In this document: positions 1-7,367 of the stretch, in pieces
Layout: each line of letters opens with the position of its first letter
How positions within the stretch are numbered: position 1 is the stretch's first letter
NCBI RefSeq assembly: GCF_048323755.1
Contig: NZ_JBLWFS010000033.1
Coordinates: forward strand, 1 to 36,164
DNA: 36,164 bases
From: Alkalihalobacterium sp048323755
Lineage (GTDB): Bacteria > Bacillota > Bacilli > Bacillales > Bacillaceae_F
Reading direction: 5' to 3'
Program-made: the position numbers and the translations under genes
Notes under the pieces: generated by a model
The model's input: the letters and a program-made list of their open reading frames with translations, nothing else
Told to the model about the DNA's origin: nothing
Databases searched by the model: none

Positions 1-90
1 ATGACGTACTACAATCACTATAGATACCAATGGAATTTAAAAAAGATGACCCCTGTTCAATACAGGAATCATCTTCTTAAAACTGCCTAG
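1..90 (+). CDS. IS3-family transposase, C-terminal end (cut by window edge)
   Basis: The first 29 codons encode YNHYRYQWNLKKMTPVQYR and a short tail, ending in TAG at 88-90. The pattern in which a YRYQW-type stretch is followed by L..M.PVQYR is the usual end of the rve integrase domain in IS3-family (IS150-like) OrfB transposases. The ATG at position 1 is an internal Met at the window edge, not a start. Only the tail is visible, so it cannot be said whether the gene is intact. It has no protein similarity in this tail to the end of the IS at 19389-20836, so the two are probably different elements. Confidence 0.8.
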   Translation: MTYYNHYRYQWNLKKMTPVQYRNHLLKTA

Positions 91-102
91 ACTTTTTAAA
101 AA

Positions 103-129
103 TGTCCTTTACAAAGGGTACACTTTACA
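103..129 (+). repeat. Putative right terminal inverted repeat of the left-edge IS3-type element
   Basis: Thirteen bases after the transposase stop lies TGTCCTTTACAAAGGGTACA, running on to CTTTACA at 129. Read inward from 129 on the minus strand it begins TGTAAAG, and IS3-family ends typically begin 5'-TG. The left end is outside the window, so pairing cannot be tested and the exact boundary is inferred. Confidence 0.5.
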
Positions 130-405
130 TCGAGAGTCAGCTTTTTGTATTAGAACACGGGTAACATAAAAATGAGGATAGAGTGATTGTAAGGGTAAGT
201 AAAAGCTAAAGGTACTTTTACCCTTAAAGATAACATTTATTGTAAAAATGTAGTGAATCTTCAAATAACAATGGTTTTAGAAGAAAATTAAACTTGTTTA
301 CGCTTACATAAAAATAATTAACCAAAATTTATGTTTTGCATTTTCACTGGATAATTGATAAAATTATCTGAAATATCAGAAATATTATTAAGGAGGTTTT
401 TATAG
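130..405. other. Intergenic region upstream of yuiA
   Basis: No gene is visible. At 191-225 a bulged hairpin (AAGGGTA...AAAAG pairing with CTTTTACCCTT) has no T-tract. TTGATA at 355-360 could be a -35 box for yuiA, but no convincing -10 follows at the right spacing. A strong ribosome binding site, AAGGAGGT, lies at 390-397, nine bases before the yuiA start. Confidence 0.4.
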
Positions 406-561
406 ATGAAGAAAAGACAGATTGTTCTCAAAGACGGTCAATGTCCATATTGCAACGGAACGGGATATTTTGAGTTATTTTTAGGTGGCAGTGAAACATG
501 CGATCTTTGTTCAGGGCAAGGTGAATTAAATAAGAAAGTAGAAAAGAGCGTAGTATCTTAA
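406..561 (+). CDS. yuiA: YuiA-like small zinc-finger-type protein (51 aa)
   Basis: A 51-residue protein starting at ATG 406 behind AAGGAGGT. It holds two CxxC pairs, CPYC (residues 13-16) followed by NGTG, and CDLC (32-35) followed by SGQG. This is the CxxCxGxG arrangement of the DnaJ zinc-binding domain, so one bound zinc is likely. Size, sequence type and position before yuiB and yuiC match B. subtilis yuiA. The role is unknown; a small zinc-binding or redox/chaperone accessory is inference. The gene has its own terminator at 608-643, so it is probably monocistronic. Confidence 0.8.
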   Translation: MKKRQIVLKDGQCPYCNGTGYFELFLGGSETCDLCSGQGELNKKVEKSVVS

Positions 562-607
562 TACTAAGTAGTTCCTTTTCGTGGAGATACATTGTAAATA
601 GTATATG

Positions 608-643
608 AAATAGCATATCAATTCATTGATATGCTATTTTTCG
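608..643 (+). terminator. Intrinsic terminator of yuiA
   Basis: A perfect inverted repeat, AAATAGCATATCAAT paired with ATTGATATGCTATTT around a short loop, is followed by a T-run. It begins 46 bases after the yuiA stop. The stem is AT-rich but long (15 bp). Confidence 0.8.
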
Positions 644-754
644 TTAGTACATCAATTTTTATAAAGACATTATGTTAAAATTCGTATAGTTAATACACTT
701 AAAATAGCATAGTGACGAAGGCTGTTAACATCATTCAAGATAGAACTTGCAAAG

Positions 755-1044
755 GAAATGTCCTTCATAAAGGTGATGAAGGACATTATAAGGAAGAACG
801 GCAAGGGAAATGTCCTTCATAGAGGTGATGAAGGACATTATAAGGAAGAACGGCAAGAGAAGTGTCCTTCATAAAGATGATGAAGGACATTATAAGGAAG
901 AACGGCAAGGGAAATGTCCTTCATAGAGGTGATGAAGGACATTATAAGGAAGAACGGCAAGGGAAATGTCCTTCATAGAGGTGATGAAGGACATTATAAG
1001 GAAGAACGGCAAGGAAATGTCCTTCATAAAGGTGATGAAGGACA
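755..1044 (+). repeat. Six tandem 52-bp units, each carrying a perfect 10-bp hairpin
   Basis: The motif TGTCCTTCAT begins at 759, 811, 863, 915, 967 and 1018, giving a period of 52, 52, 52, 52 and 51 bp. In each unit it is followed by a 7-base loop (AAAGGTG, AGAGGTG or AAAGATG) and its exact complement ATGAAGGACA. Units are joined by a conserved spacer, TTATAAGGAAGAACGGCAAG, and the last unit lacks the spacer. Nearly all substitutions fall in the loop or next to the stem, and all twelve arms are intact. There are no variable spacers and no cas genes. The array fills most of the yuiA-yuiB gap. Confidence 0.95.
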
Positions 1045-1241
1045 AACCTGAATAAGATGGATAAAGTAATATGTTCTTTATATCGTTGAGGAAATAAAGT
1101 AAAATACTACGCTTTCTTTTATTAATGTTCACCAGTCGTTCAAGTATTCCATATTGACGCAGTTCCGGAGATTAAGTAAACTAACCTTTGTAGTATTATG
1201 TCTAATTTGATTAGTTAAGCTGTTTTTATGGGGGTGTATTT

Positions 1242-1571
1242 ATGGATTTCCTTATGGGTTTGCCCGTTTTAATTATATCGGTATTATTATTTTTAATCTT
1301 ATTTTTTGGGATCGGTTTCTTATTAAACATGATTTTACGTTCAACATGGGTCATGGCTATTATCTACCCAATTGTTGTCATTCTAATTGTTGATAATGTT
1401 GGATTATTGGAGTATTTCACTTCTCCTATCGTTTCTTTAAGAGCACTGGGATCTGATTTAATTTCACTTAAACCAGCAGACATTATTATTTTATCGAGTG
1501 GAATGTTAGGTGCGATTTTATCTGGTGTCGTAATAAGAATGCTTAGGGCTAGAGGATATCGAATGTTTTAA
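1242..1571 (+). CDS. yuiB: YuiB-like integral membrane protein (109 aa)
   Basis: A 109-residue hydrophobic protein starting at ATG 1242, seven bases after GGGGTG. Membrane segments are visible at about residues 7-29, 34-52 and 82-100, and it ends with a basic tail (RMLRARGYRMF). The pattern, including FFGIGFLLNM, DNVGLLEYFTSP and the IIILSSGMLGAILSG stretch, fits the YuiB family. Its position between yuiA and yuiC supports this. The biochemical role is unknown. No terminator follows, so it may be co-transcribed with the kinase at 1762. Confidence 0.8.
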   Translation: MDFLMGLPVLIISVLLFLILFFGIGFLLNMILRSTWVMAIIYPIVVILIVDNVGLLEYFTSPIVSLRALGSDLISLKPADIIILSSGMLGAILSGVVIRMLRARGYRMF

Positions 1572-1588
1572 TTAGATATGAGGAGTAA

Positions 1589-1723
1589 GTTTTAGCTATT
1601 CTTTTAGTTATCATCCTCGGAGTAGTCGGTTGGTTTATAGCCGACTTCTTTGTTTTTATGGTCCACACTTCAGGATTTACAGCATTAGGGTATAAAAATT
1701 ACTGCTTTTTATTTTTTGATTAA
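1589..1723 (+). pseudogene. Start-less small membrane-protein frame between yuiB and the kinase
   Basis: A 44-codon open frame reads LAILLVIILGVVGWFIADFF and continues to a stop at 1721-1723. The stretch AGGAG at 1581-1585 would be a good ribosome binding site, but the frame opens right after TAA 1586-1588 and has no ATG, GTG or TTG at the right distance; the first ATG is deep inside (about 1658). It is either a decayed small membrane protein that lost its start or chance hydrophobic sequence. I do not recognise the family. Confidence 0.3.
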
Positions 1724-1761
1724 CTTTTGGGTTACAGCAACACTAGGAGATAGGTGATAAA

Positions 1762-2403
1762 ATGGGAGATGATCAAGTGTTAGTACTCGGCGGTATGATA
1801 GGCGTAGGGAAATCAAGCTATGCAGATGCTATTGGTAAATACTATGGAACAGAAGTATTCTTCGAATCAGTGGACAACAATCCAATATTGGATAAGTTTT
1901 ATTCAGACCAAAAACGCTACGGATTTATGTTGCAAATGTATTTCTTAGGAACAAGATTTAATGCAATTAAAAAAGCGTTTCACCATAGACGCAATGTACT
2001 AGACCGTTCTATTTATGAGGATGCATTGTTTACGCAAGTAAACTATGAACTTGGGAATATAGCTAAAGAAGAAAAAATGGTTTATGACATGGTCTTTAAA
2101 GAAATGATGGAAGAAATTGAAGGCATGCCAAAAAAGGCTCCTGATTTATTTATCTATTTAAGAGCGAACTTTGACACGATTATGTATCGAATTGGTAAGC
2201 GTGGCCGTGACTTTGAACAAGATGAAAAGCTAATTGAATACTATCGTTATCTTCATAGTAAATATGATGAATGGATCTATAATTCTTATGACGCTTCTCA
2301 AGTGCTTACAATCGATGCTAATAAATACGATATCCATCAAGAAGAAGATGCTAATAAAATATTTGCTCTTGTGGATAGCAAGTTAGGATTGATGAAAATA
2401 TGA
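1762..2403 (+). CDS. Deoxynucleoside kinase (dGK/dCK family)
   Basis: A 213-residue enzyme of the cytoplasmic dNK family, which phosphorylates deoxynucleosides for nucleotide salvage. Visible signatures are the P-loop GGMIGVGKSS (residues 10-19), the ESVDNNPILDKFY segment with E35 in the substrate-binding position, the DRSIYEDALF motif with D81-R82-S83, and a basic lid near YRIGKRGRDFEQD (about 140-153). Length matches B. subtilis Dgk/Dck (about 210-220 aa). Which base it prefers cannot be read from this. Those genes normally sit near serS, so a copy inside the yui cluster may be an extra paralogue. A terminator follows at 2414. Confidence 0.85.
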   Translation: MGDDQVLVLGGMIGVGKSSYADAIGKYYGTEVFFESVDNNPILDKFYSDQKRYGFMLQMYFLGTRFNAIKKAFHHRRNVLDRSIYEDALFTQVNYELGNIAKEEKMVYDMVFKEMMEEIEGMPKKAPDLFIYLRANFDTIMYRIGKRGRDFEQDEKLIEYYRYLHSKYDEWIYNSYDASQVLTIDANKYDIHQEEDANKIFALVDSKLGLMKI

Positions 2404-2413
2404 GACAGGCATG

Positions 2414-2442
2414 GACTTACCTTTAAAGGTGGGTCTTTTTTT
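2414..2442 (+). terminator. Intrinsic terminator of the kinase gene
   Basis: GACTTACCTTT pairs with AAAGGTGGGTC (two G-U pairs) and is followed by seven T. It lies 10 bases after the kinase stop. Confidence 0.8.
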
Positions 2443-2588
2443 ATATCAAAATATTTATTTTAGGGAACTTTACTGATAAGTTAGAAAAGTGTAAAAACAG
2501 TATAAAAACAGACTTTTTGTACTCCTTTTTTTTTTGAATAATTTCTTCGAAAGTGGAGAAGCTTAGTCAATGAGAGGGAGTGAAGAAA

Positions 2589-3275
2589 ATGGAAATTGCG
2601 AAAAGTACATTTCGCAGAATAACCATGACGATAATGTTTTGTTTAGCGTTTTTCACAACTTACCAAACACTTACAGGAGCAGGTGTACAAGAATTACCTA
2701 TTTGGTCTAAGTTTGGGTTGTTTGACTCACCTAGTGTAAATGATAATGGAATAAAGGATAGTAAATTAGTACACAAAGAATTACCTACGCTTCAACATAT
2801 GTATGAAGCGAAATCACTTCCAGTCATTGATACCGCCTCTGTTTCAATAGAGGACGCAGTGGATTGGGAAAGTTATCCTTCTAAAAAGGTGGTTGCAACA
2901 GGCTATACTGCAGGATATGAGTCGACCGGGAAAAATCCGGGGCATCCAAGTTACGGGATTACATATTCTGGCGTCCAAGTCCGCAGAGATTTGTATTCAA
3001 CGATAGCAGCAGATCCAAATACTTTCCCGATTGGAAGCATCTTATATATTCCCGGCTATGGCTATGGTGTAGTAGCTGATACAGGGTCAGCTATAAAAGG
3101 AAACAAAATTGATTTGTACTATGATACAGTAGCAGAAGTGTTTGACCATTGGGGTAAAAAAGAAGTTGAAGTTTATGTCGTTAAAGAAGGCAATGGGAAA
3201 CTGTCTGAGCAAGAGCTTACGGACTTAAATGAAAATGAAGCCGTACAAGTATTTCGCAGACAAATGTCGTTCTAA
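2589..3275 (+). CDS. yuiC: YuiC-like membrane-anchored 3D-domain protein (putative lytic enzyme)
   Basis: A protein of 228 residues. A GTG in frame at 2580 overlaps the AGGGAG ribosome binding site, so ATG 2589 (about 8 bases downstream) is preferred. Residues 10-30 form an N-terminal membrane anchor or uncleaved signal. A linker of about 70 residues precedes a 3D domain at about 101-198: VVATGYTAG, AADPNTFPIG, IPGYGYGVVADTGSAIKG, KIDLYYD. The conserved aspartates are D164, D175 and D179. The 3D fold is a double-psi barrel related to MltA lytic transglycosylases; B. subtilis YuiC is an Sps-type muralytic protein. Extracellular peptidoglycan cleavage is therefore likely, as inference from family. 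Confidence 0.85.
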   Translation: MEIAKSTFRRITMTIMFCLAFFTTYQTLTGAGVQELPIWSKFGLFDSPSVNDNGIKDSKLVHKELPTLQHMYEAKSLPVIDTASVSIEDAVDWESYPSKKVVATGYTAGYESTGKNPGHPSYGITYSGVQVRRDLYSTIAADPNTFPIGSILYIPGYGYGVVADTGSAIKGNKIDLYYDTVAEVFDHWGKKEVEVYVVKEGNGKLSEQELTDLNENEAVQVFRRQMSF

Positions 3276-3281
3276 CCTAGA

Positions 3282-3335
3282 GGTACCAGGTACCTTTAGT
3301 GCAGTAAAGTAAGTACAGTAAAGTACAGTAAAGTG
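3282..3335 (+). repeat. Decayed copy of the GGTGCC-type palindromic element
   Basis: GGTACCAGGTACCTTTA at 3282-3298 matches the 5' arm of the elements at 7063 and 11337 with two C-to-T type changes (GGTgCCAGGcACC). The expected 3' arm is replaced by short direct repeats of AGTAAAGT/AGTACAGT, so the long hairpin can no longer form. It lies directly after the yuiC stop, as the intact copies do after their genes. Confidence 0.6.
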
Positions 3336-3336
3336 A

Positions 3337-3380
3337 AACTCATTGCATTACAATGCAATGAGTTAGTTTGCTTTTTTTTT
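3337..3380 (+). terminator. Intrinsic terminator of yuiC
   Basis: AACTCATTGCATT pairs perfectly with AATGCAATGAGTT around a 2-base loop (3337-3364). A run of nine T begins at 3372, slightly farther from the stem than usual. Confidence 0.75.
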
Positions 3381-3493
3381 GTGTTGTATGGGCTGCAGGA
3401 CCTACTATGAGTTAGTCTCTTATTTGGTTTTCATTTATATGTTTCGTACCAACTAACGTTGCCTTAACTTTAGCTCGAGTTAAAGAGAAATTA

Positions 3494-4312
3494 TCATAGA
3501 TCCTTATCCAAAATTGGGTCTTTTCCATCAAACTTTGGATATTTTTCTGGATGTAAAAGATAAGCTATCTTTTGTAATCCCACGAGTAAACGCGGAGACG
3601 GGCGGCAGTAAAGGGGCTCATCTAATACGTGAATTTTATCTTCAACCACAGGAGTAAACTCGCTCCACCCAGGGCGTTTCCTAACAATATCAGGGTTGAC
3701 CTTATCGTGGTCGACACCAACCCAAACGAGACAAATGTGATCAGGTTTTCTGCTCACAACATCATCCCAATCAGTTTGAACACTCGCTTTTTCCACATCA
3801 TCAAAAATATTTTCCCCTCCAGCTAACCGACTAATCTCAGTCAACCAGTTTGTTTGACCAGGGGTAAACACAGGTTTTGGCCACCATTCCCAATATAAAC
3901 GCGGTTTATGTATAATCCCATTGCTAATAGCGTTATATTCGCAAAGTAAGCGTTGAATTCGCTCAACGACATTTTTAGCTTGCGCTTGATGCCCAGTGAG
4001 TTCTCCAACTTTAAGAAGATCCTCACAAATTTCTTCAAGTGAGTTCGGTTGAAGGACAATATGAGGAATATTACGTTCTTTCAGCCGCTCAATGTTTTTC
4101 TCCATACCAGGTACACTTAAAGATGCTAGAACAAGATCTGGTTTAAACGAAGCTAACTTGTCCATATTGATATCTAAATCTGGACCAAGACGTGGTAATG
4201 TTTGAATAGATTTTGGCCAATCTGAATAATCATCAATAGCAACAAGTTGGTCTTCGAGACCTAAATAGCCAAGTATTTCAGTGTTACTCGGACAAATAGA
4301 AATAATGCGCAT
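3494..4312 (-). CDS. Cobalamin-binding / BtuF-like helical-backbone binding protein without signal peptide
   Basis: A 272-residue protein. The frame extends nine codons upstream, but the minus-strand AAGGAGAGG lies seven bases before ATG 4312, so that start is chosen (MRIISICPSNTEILGYLGL). It belongs to the TroA/BtuF-like substrate-binding superfamily: an N-terminal lobe with SICPSNTEIL, LPRLGPDLDINMDKLASFKPDLVLAS, then RLYWEWWPKPVFTPGQTNWL and a C-terminal lobe with HICLVWVGVDHDKV. No signal peptide or lipobox is present, unlike ABC transporter binding proteins, so it probably acts in the cytoplasm. No ABC permease is nearby. Cobalamin as ligand is a family-level guess. Confidence 0.75.
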   Translation of the reverse strand: MRIISICPSNTEILGYLGLEDQLVAIDDYSDWPKSIQTLPRLGPDLDINMDKLASFKPDLVLASLSVPGMEKNIERLKERNIPHIVLQPNSLEEICEDLLKVGELTGHQAQAKNVVERIQRLLCEYNAISNGIIHKPRLYWEWWPKPVFTPGQTNWLTEISRLAGGENIFDDVEKASVQTDWDDVVSRKPDHICLVWVGVDHDKVNPDIVRKRPGWSEFTPVVEDKIHVLDEPLYCRPSPRLLVGLQKIAYLLHPEKYPKFDGKDPILDKDL

Positions 4313-4400
4313 ATAGTTCCTCTCCTTGTTATATTCCATTAATAGAATGCTGTATTTACATTAGCGTGAGAAGCAAAGAGGTCCAATAAAACAACCTTAG

Positions 4401-4468
4401 AGAAAAAGAAAGATGACTCAAGGTCAAAGTGCCTTCCTCTTAATTAAGGTCTACACTTTAGAGTCATC
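4401..4468 (-). terminator. Intrinsic terminator of yuiD
   Basis: On the minus strand, GATGACTC with CTAAAGTG pairs with CACTTTG...GAGTCATC (plus-strand arms 4412-4419 and 4461-4468, with interior pairing). It is followed by a T-rich TTTCTTTTTCT tract. It lies 13 bases after the yuiD stop. Confidence 0.7.
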
Positions 4469-4481
4469 GATTTTACAACTA

Positions 4482-4955
4482 CTATAACATTGTATGAAGG
4501 AAAAGTGTTAAGACAATTCCTAATAATCCGCCAAAAAATACCTCGATTGGCTGATGGCCTAATAATTCTTTTAATTCTTCTCTTTTCTCTTCTTCCTGCA
4601 TTTTTGGCCAAGACTTTACTTCATGAACTAATTTATTAAAATCAGTAACAAGTTGATTGAGGACCGTCGCATGGTAGCCTGCGTGTCTTCTAATCCCTGT
4701 GGCATCAAACATTACAATAATTCCAAAGATCGCCGATATAGCAAAAAGAGGTGAGTTTAATCCTTCTTCAATCGCTAATGCTGTTGATAAAGCAGTAACA
4801 GCAGCTGAGTGAGAACTAGGCATTCCCCCTGTACTTGTAAGAAGTCGCCAATCAATTTTTCGTGTTGGAATGAAGGCTAGCGGTACTTTAATAAATTGTG
4901 CAAAACCAATCGCTATAAGTGCTGCCCATAAAGGGAAATTTTGAAAAATATCCAT
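4482..4955 (-). CDS. yuiD: YuiD-like divergent PAP2-family membrane protein
   Basis: A 157-residue membrane protein of the divergent PAP2 family (DUF212). Signatures are GGMPSSHSAAVTALSTA (about residues 43-59), FDATGIRRHAGYHATVLN (about 83-100) and LGHQPIEVFFGGLLGI near the C-terminus. These correspond to the phosphatase motifs of PAP2 enzymes in reduced form. Hydrophobic segments lie at the N-terminus, at about 65-83, and at the C-terminus. A lipid-phosphate phosphatase or VanZ/acid-phosphatase-like role is inferred from family. Position between yuiC and pepA (yuiE) matches B. subtilis. Confidence 0.85.
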   Translation of the reverse strand: MDIFQNFPLWAALIAIGFAQFIKVPLAFIPTRKIDWRLLTSTGGMPSSHSAAVTALSTALAIEEGLNSPLFAISAIFGIIVMFDATGIRRHAGYHATVLNQLVTDFNKLVHEVKSWPKMQEEEKREELKELLGHQPIEVFFGGLLGIVLTLFLHTML

Positions 4956-5104
4956 TGTTCAACGATCGTCCTTTCTATATAAAAGAAAATAATTGCGACA
5001 TATGATTTGCAATAAGGATCATACTTAGTTTATGTTTTCAATGAGATGACATACTTTCAATTCCCGATTATTTGTAATTTGTAACATGTTAAGAGGTGAA
5101 TAGT

Positions 5105-5488
5105 TTGGGTGAACCATTTTATCCAATGGAATACTATGAATTTTTTGTTAAATTCAATGAGGGTGACTATTATACATGCCATGACTTACTAGAAGAAATC
5201 TGGATGACAGATAAAAGTAACTATTTTCTCAAAGGAATGTTGCAAATGACCGTTGCCATTTATCATTATGAGTACGGAAATGTGAAAGGTGCAAGACTGA
5301 TGATGTCTGCAGGGCTCCACTATATTCAACCATATCGACCCTTCTACTGGGGAGTCGATTTAGAAGAAATTGACCAATTTATAAAAAGGTGCTTGTCCAT
5401 TATACCACAGGACATCGAACGAGTCCCGTATGAACAAGTGAATGAGCTTCCAAAAATTCCTCAACTCGCATTATTTTTGCAAGACTAA
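5105..5488 (+). CDS. DUF309 family protein
   Basis: About 127 residues. AAGAGGTG (5091-5098) is six bases before TTG 5105, whereas the in-frame GTG at 5096 lies inside that ribosome binding site; TTG 5105 is therefore chosen. The sequence has the DUF309 pattern: a helical FNEGDYYTCHDLLEEIW (conserved H-D/E-x-LE-x-W) and KGMLQMTVAIYHYEYGN. DUF309 proteins are small, soluble and all-helical, with unknown activity; the conserved His/Glu suggest a ligand or metal pocket. No terminator separates it from pepA, 71 bases downstream. Confidence 0.75.
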   Translation: MGEPFYPMEYYEFFVKFNEGDYYTCHDLLEEIWMTDKSNYFLKGMLQMTVAIYHYEYGNVKGARLMMSAGLHYIQPYRPFYWGVDLEEIDQFIKRCLSIIPQDIERVPYEQVNELPKIPQLALFLQD

Positions 5489-5559
5489 TTCAGAAATTCG
5501 ATACTCGAAATAATTGAAACTTATCGTTATAATAAAAGAAACCGAAAAGGGGGAAAACC

Positions 5560-7056
5560 ATGTTTAACATTAAGGCATTAAGTGAATGGAAAAATGAAGA
5601 AGTAGAAGGTCTTTTTATAGGATTGTATGAAGGTGAAAAAAATAGTTCTGGAATACTAGAAGAAATCGATGCCGCACTAAGTGGAAATCTAAAGCAAATG
5701 CTTAAGGATAATCGTTTCAACGGAAAGGCAAAGGAGATCTTTACTTTTCATACGTTAGGTCAGTTAAAAGCTAAAAAAGTGTATGTGGTTGGCGTTGGGA
5801 AGAAGTCTGAAGCGAACGATGAGCAGCTTCGCAGTGTTTTTGCTTCACTAAGTAAAGCGCTTCATGCTGATCACTTACAAAATGCAGCGATTATTTTAGA
5901 TTCATTTGAAAATGGAGAAGAGGATTTTGAACAACTGAGCTACCTTCTTAGTGAAGCGATTGAACTTACGAGTTACAAGGTGGCAGATTACAAAGAAAAA
6001 GATAACCAAGTTGAAAAGCATTTAGAAGGCGTGACCCTTTTTACAAACGAAGAAGAGCAATCGTTGCTTGAAGAGTTACAAGCAGGGAAAGTTTATGGAA
6101 GTGGTACAAACTTAGCGCGTGCGTTAGTAAACACGCCAGGAAATTTAATGACACCAACAGATCTAGCAAAAACAGCGAAAGAAATAGCAGAGCTTCACGG
6201 AATGGAAATTGATATTTTAGAAAGAGAAGATATGGAAAAGCTCGGAATGGGTGCGCTCCTTGCTGTTGCACAAGGCACAGAACAACCACCGAAAATGATT
6301 GTGTTAAAATACCAAGGAAAAAAAGAGTGGAACGATGTCTTAGCTTTTGTAGGAAAAGGACTTACGTTTGATTCGGGCGGAATTAGTATTAAACCAAGCT
6401 TAAATATGCATGAAATGAAGATGGATATGGGCGGTGCAGCAGCGGTTCTTGGTGCAATGGAGATCATTGGCCAAATGAAACCAGAAGCTAACGTATTAGC
6501 AGTCATTCCATCTAGTGAAAACTTAGTGAATGGGCTAGCGATGAAACCGGGTGATGTGATTACATCATTAAGTGGCAAAACGATTGAAGTTAGAAATACA
6601 GATGCAGAAGGCCGTTTGATCTTAGCAGATGGTGTTACATATGCGAAGCACTTAGGTGCAGACTATATTGTAGATGTAGCAACACTAACAGGAGCGGTTA
6701 TTATTGCTTTAGGTGAATATACGACAGGCGCGGTTACCAATAACGAAGAGTTGATGGAGAAGCTATTGTACTCTGCGTACGAATCAGGAGAGTGGGTATG
6801 GAGATTACCTAGCTTTGAACCGTACCGAAAAATGCTAAAAACGAGTGATGTTGCAGACTTGAATAACTCGCCAGGCCGTCCAGGTGGAAGTATTACAGCT
6901 GGATTATTCGTTGGAGAATTTGCCGGTGACACTCCGTGGGTTCACCTCGACATCGCCGGAACAGCTTGGACGTCTAAAGGTACAGAAACAGGACCAAAAG
7001 GCGGAACAGGAGCGATGGCACGTACACTAGCCAACCTCGCTGAACAGTTCGAATAA
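5560..7056 (+). CDS. pepA: Leucyl aminopeptidase (M17 family)
   Basis: A 498-residue cytosolic di-metal aminopeptidase (B. subtilis yuiE position) that removes N-terminal Leu and other residues from peptides. The N-terminal macro-like domain spans about residues 1-165 and the catalytic domain 180-498. Zinc ligands of the M17 family can be placed at K266 and D271 (GKGLTFDSGG), D289 (MDMGGAA), and D348 and E350 in the signature NTDAEGRL, with R352 as the bicarbonate/catalytic arginine. The start ATG 5560 follows AAGGGGGA. A long GC-rich terminator follows at 7063. Confidence 0.97.
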   Translation: MFNIKALSEWKNEEVEGLFIGLYEGEKNSSGILEEIDAALSGNLKQMLKDNRFNGKAKEIFTFHTLGQLKAKKVYVVGVGKKSEANDEQLRSVFASLSKALHADHLQNAAIILDSFENGEEDFEQLSYLLSEAIELTSYKVADYKEKDNQVEKHLEGVTLFTNEEEQSLLEELQAGKVYGSGTNLARALVNTPGNLMTPTDLAKTAKEIAELHGMEIDILEREDMEKLGMGALLAVAQGTEQPPKMIVLKYQGKKEWNDVLAFVGKGLTFDSGGISIKPSLNMHEMKMDMGGAAAVLGAMEIIGQMKPEANVLAVIPSSENLVNGLAMKPGDVITSLSGKTIEVRNTDAEGRLILADGVTYAKHLGADYIVDVATLTGAVIIALGEYTTGAVTNNEELMEKLLYSAYESGEWVWRLPSFEPYRKMLKTSDVADLNNSPGRPGGSITAGLFVGEFAGDTPWVHLDIAGTAWTSKGTETGPKGGTGAMARTLANLAEQFE

Positions 7057-7062
7057 TTTCTA

Positions 7063-7120
7063 CGGTGCCAGGCACCTTTAATGCGCTATCGCGCTAAAGG
7101 TGCCTGGCACCGTTTTTTTT
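7063..7120 (+). terminator. pepA terminator made of a GGTGCC-type dispersed palindromic element
   Basis: CGGTGCCAGGCACCTTTA (7063-7080) pairs perfectly over 18 bp with 7095-7112, around a 14-base loop that itself holds GCGC-TATC-GCGC. Eight T follow directly. Each arm contains its own palindrome, GGTGCC-A-GGCACC. A second intact copy is the terminator at 11337. Confidence 0.95.
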
Positions 7121-7281
7121 ATTTTTTTTCTTCCTTCTCTTTCATTTTCCCCATATTAACCTTTTTCGGAGTATTTAGGCAGATATGTAAGGAGAGTAGA
7201 GGATATGTATATATGATATGGGTCAGTGTACTTCAAGTGAATATATCGTGAACAATCAAGACACACGCCTATATAAGCCAG

Positions 7282-7310
7282 TTGAGTTGGAAAAATAATC
7301 CCAGTATCAT
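7282..7310 (+). promoter_or_regulatory. Candidate sigma-A promoter of the TRAP operon
   Basis: TTGAGT (7282-7287), 17 bases, TATCAT (7305-7310), 58 bases before the dctQ start. The rest of the 7121-7367 gap is AT-rich with no gene and no recognisable operator. Confidence 0.35.
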
Positions 7311-7367
7311 TAATGTATGTCGTGTTTTCAGACAACTTAGAATACATAAACGAGGAGGCTAAACTAT

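Noticed and set aside
191..225. Terminator of the left-edge IS
   Set aside because: The stem is bulged and no T-run follows.
776..874. 32-codon plus-strand frame starting within the array (MKDIIRKNGKGNV)
   Set aside because: It arises from the repeat and shifts frame each unit because 52 is not a multiple of three.
755..1044. CRISPR array
   Set aside because: The whole 52-bp unit is conserved, with no variable spacers, and no cas genes are present.
890..1132. 80-codon minus-strand open frame
   Set aside because: It is made of the complement of the tandem hairpin array; the repeated peptide words come from the 52-bp repeat, and there is no ribosome binding site.
7156..7347. 63-codon minus-strand frame before dctQ
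   Set aside because: No ribosome binding site and no protein-like composition; it lies over the probable TRAP promoter.
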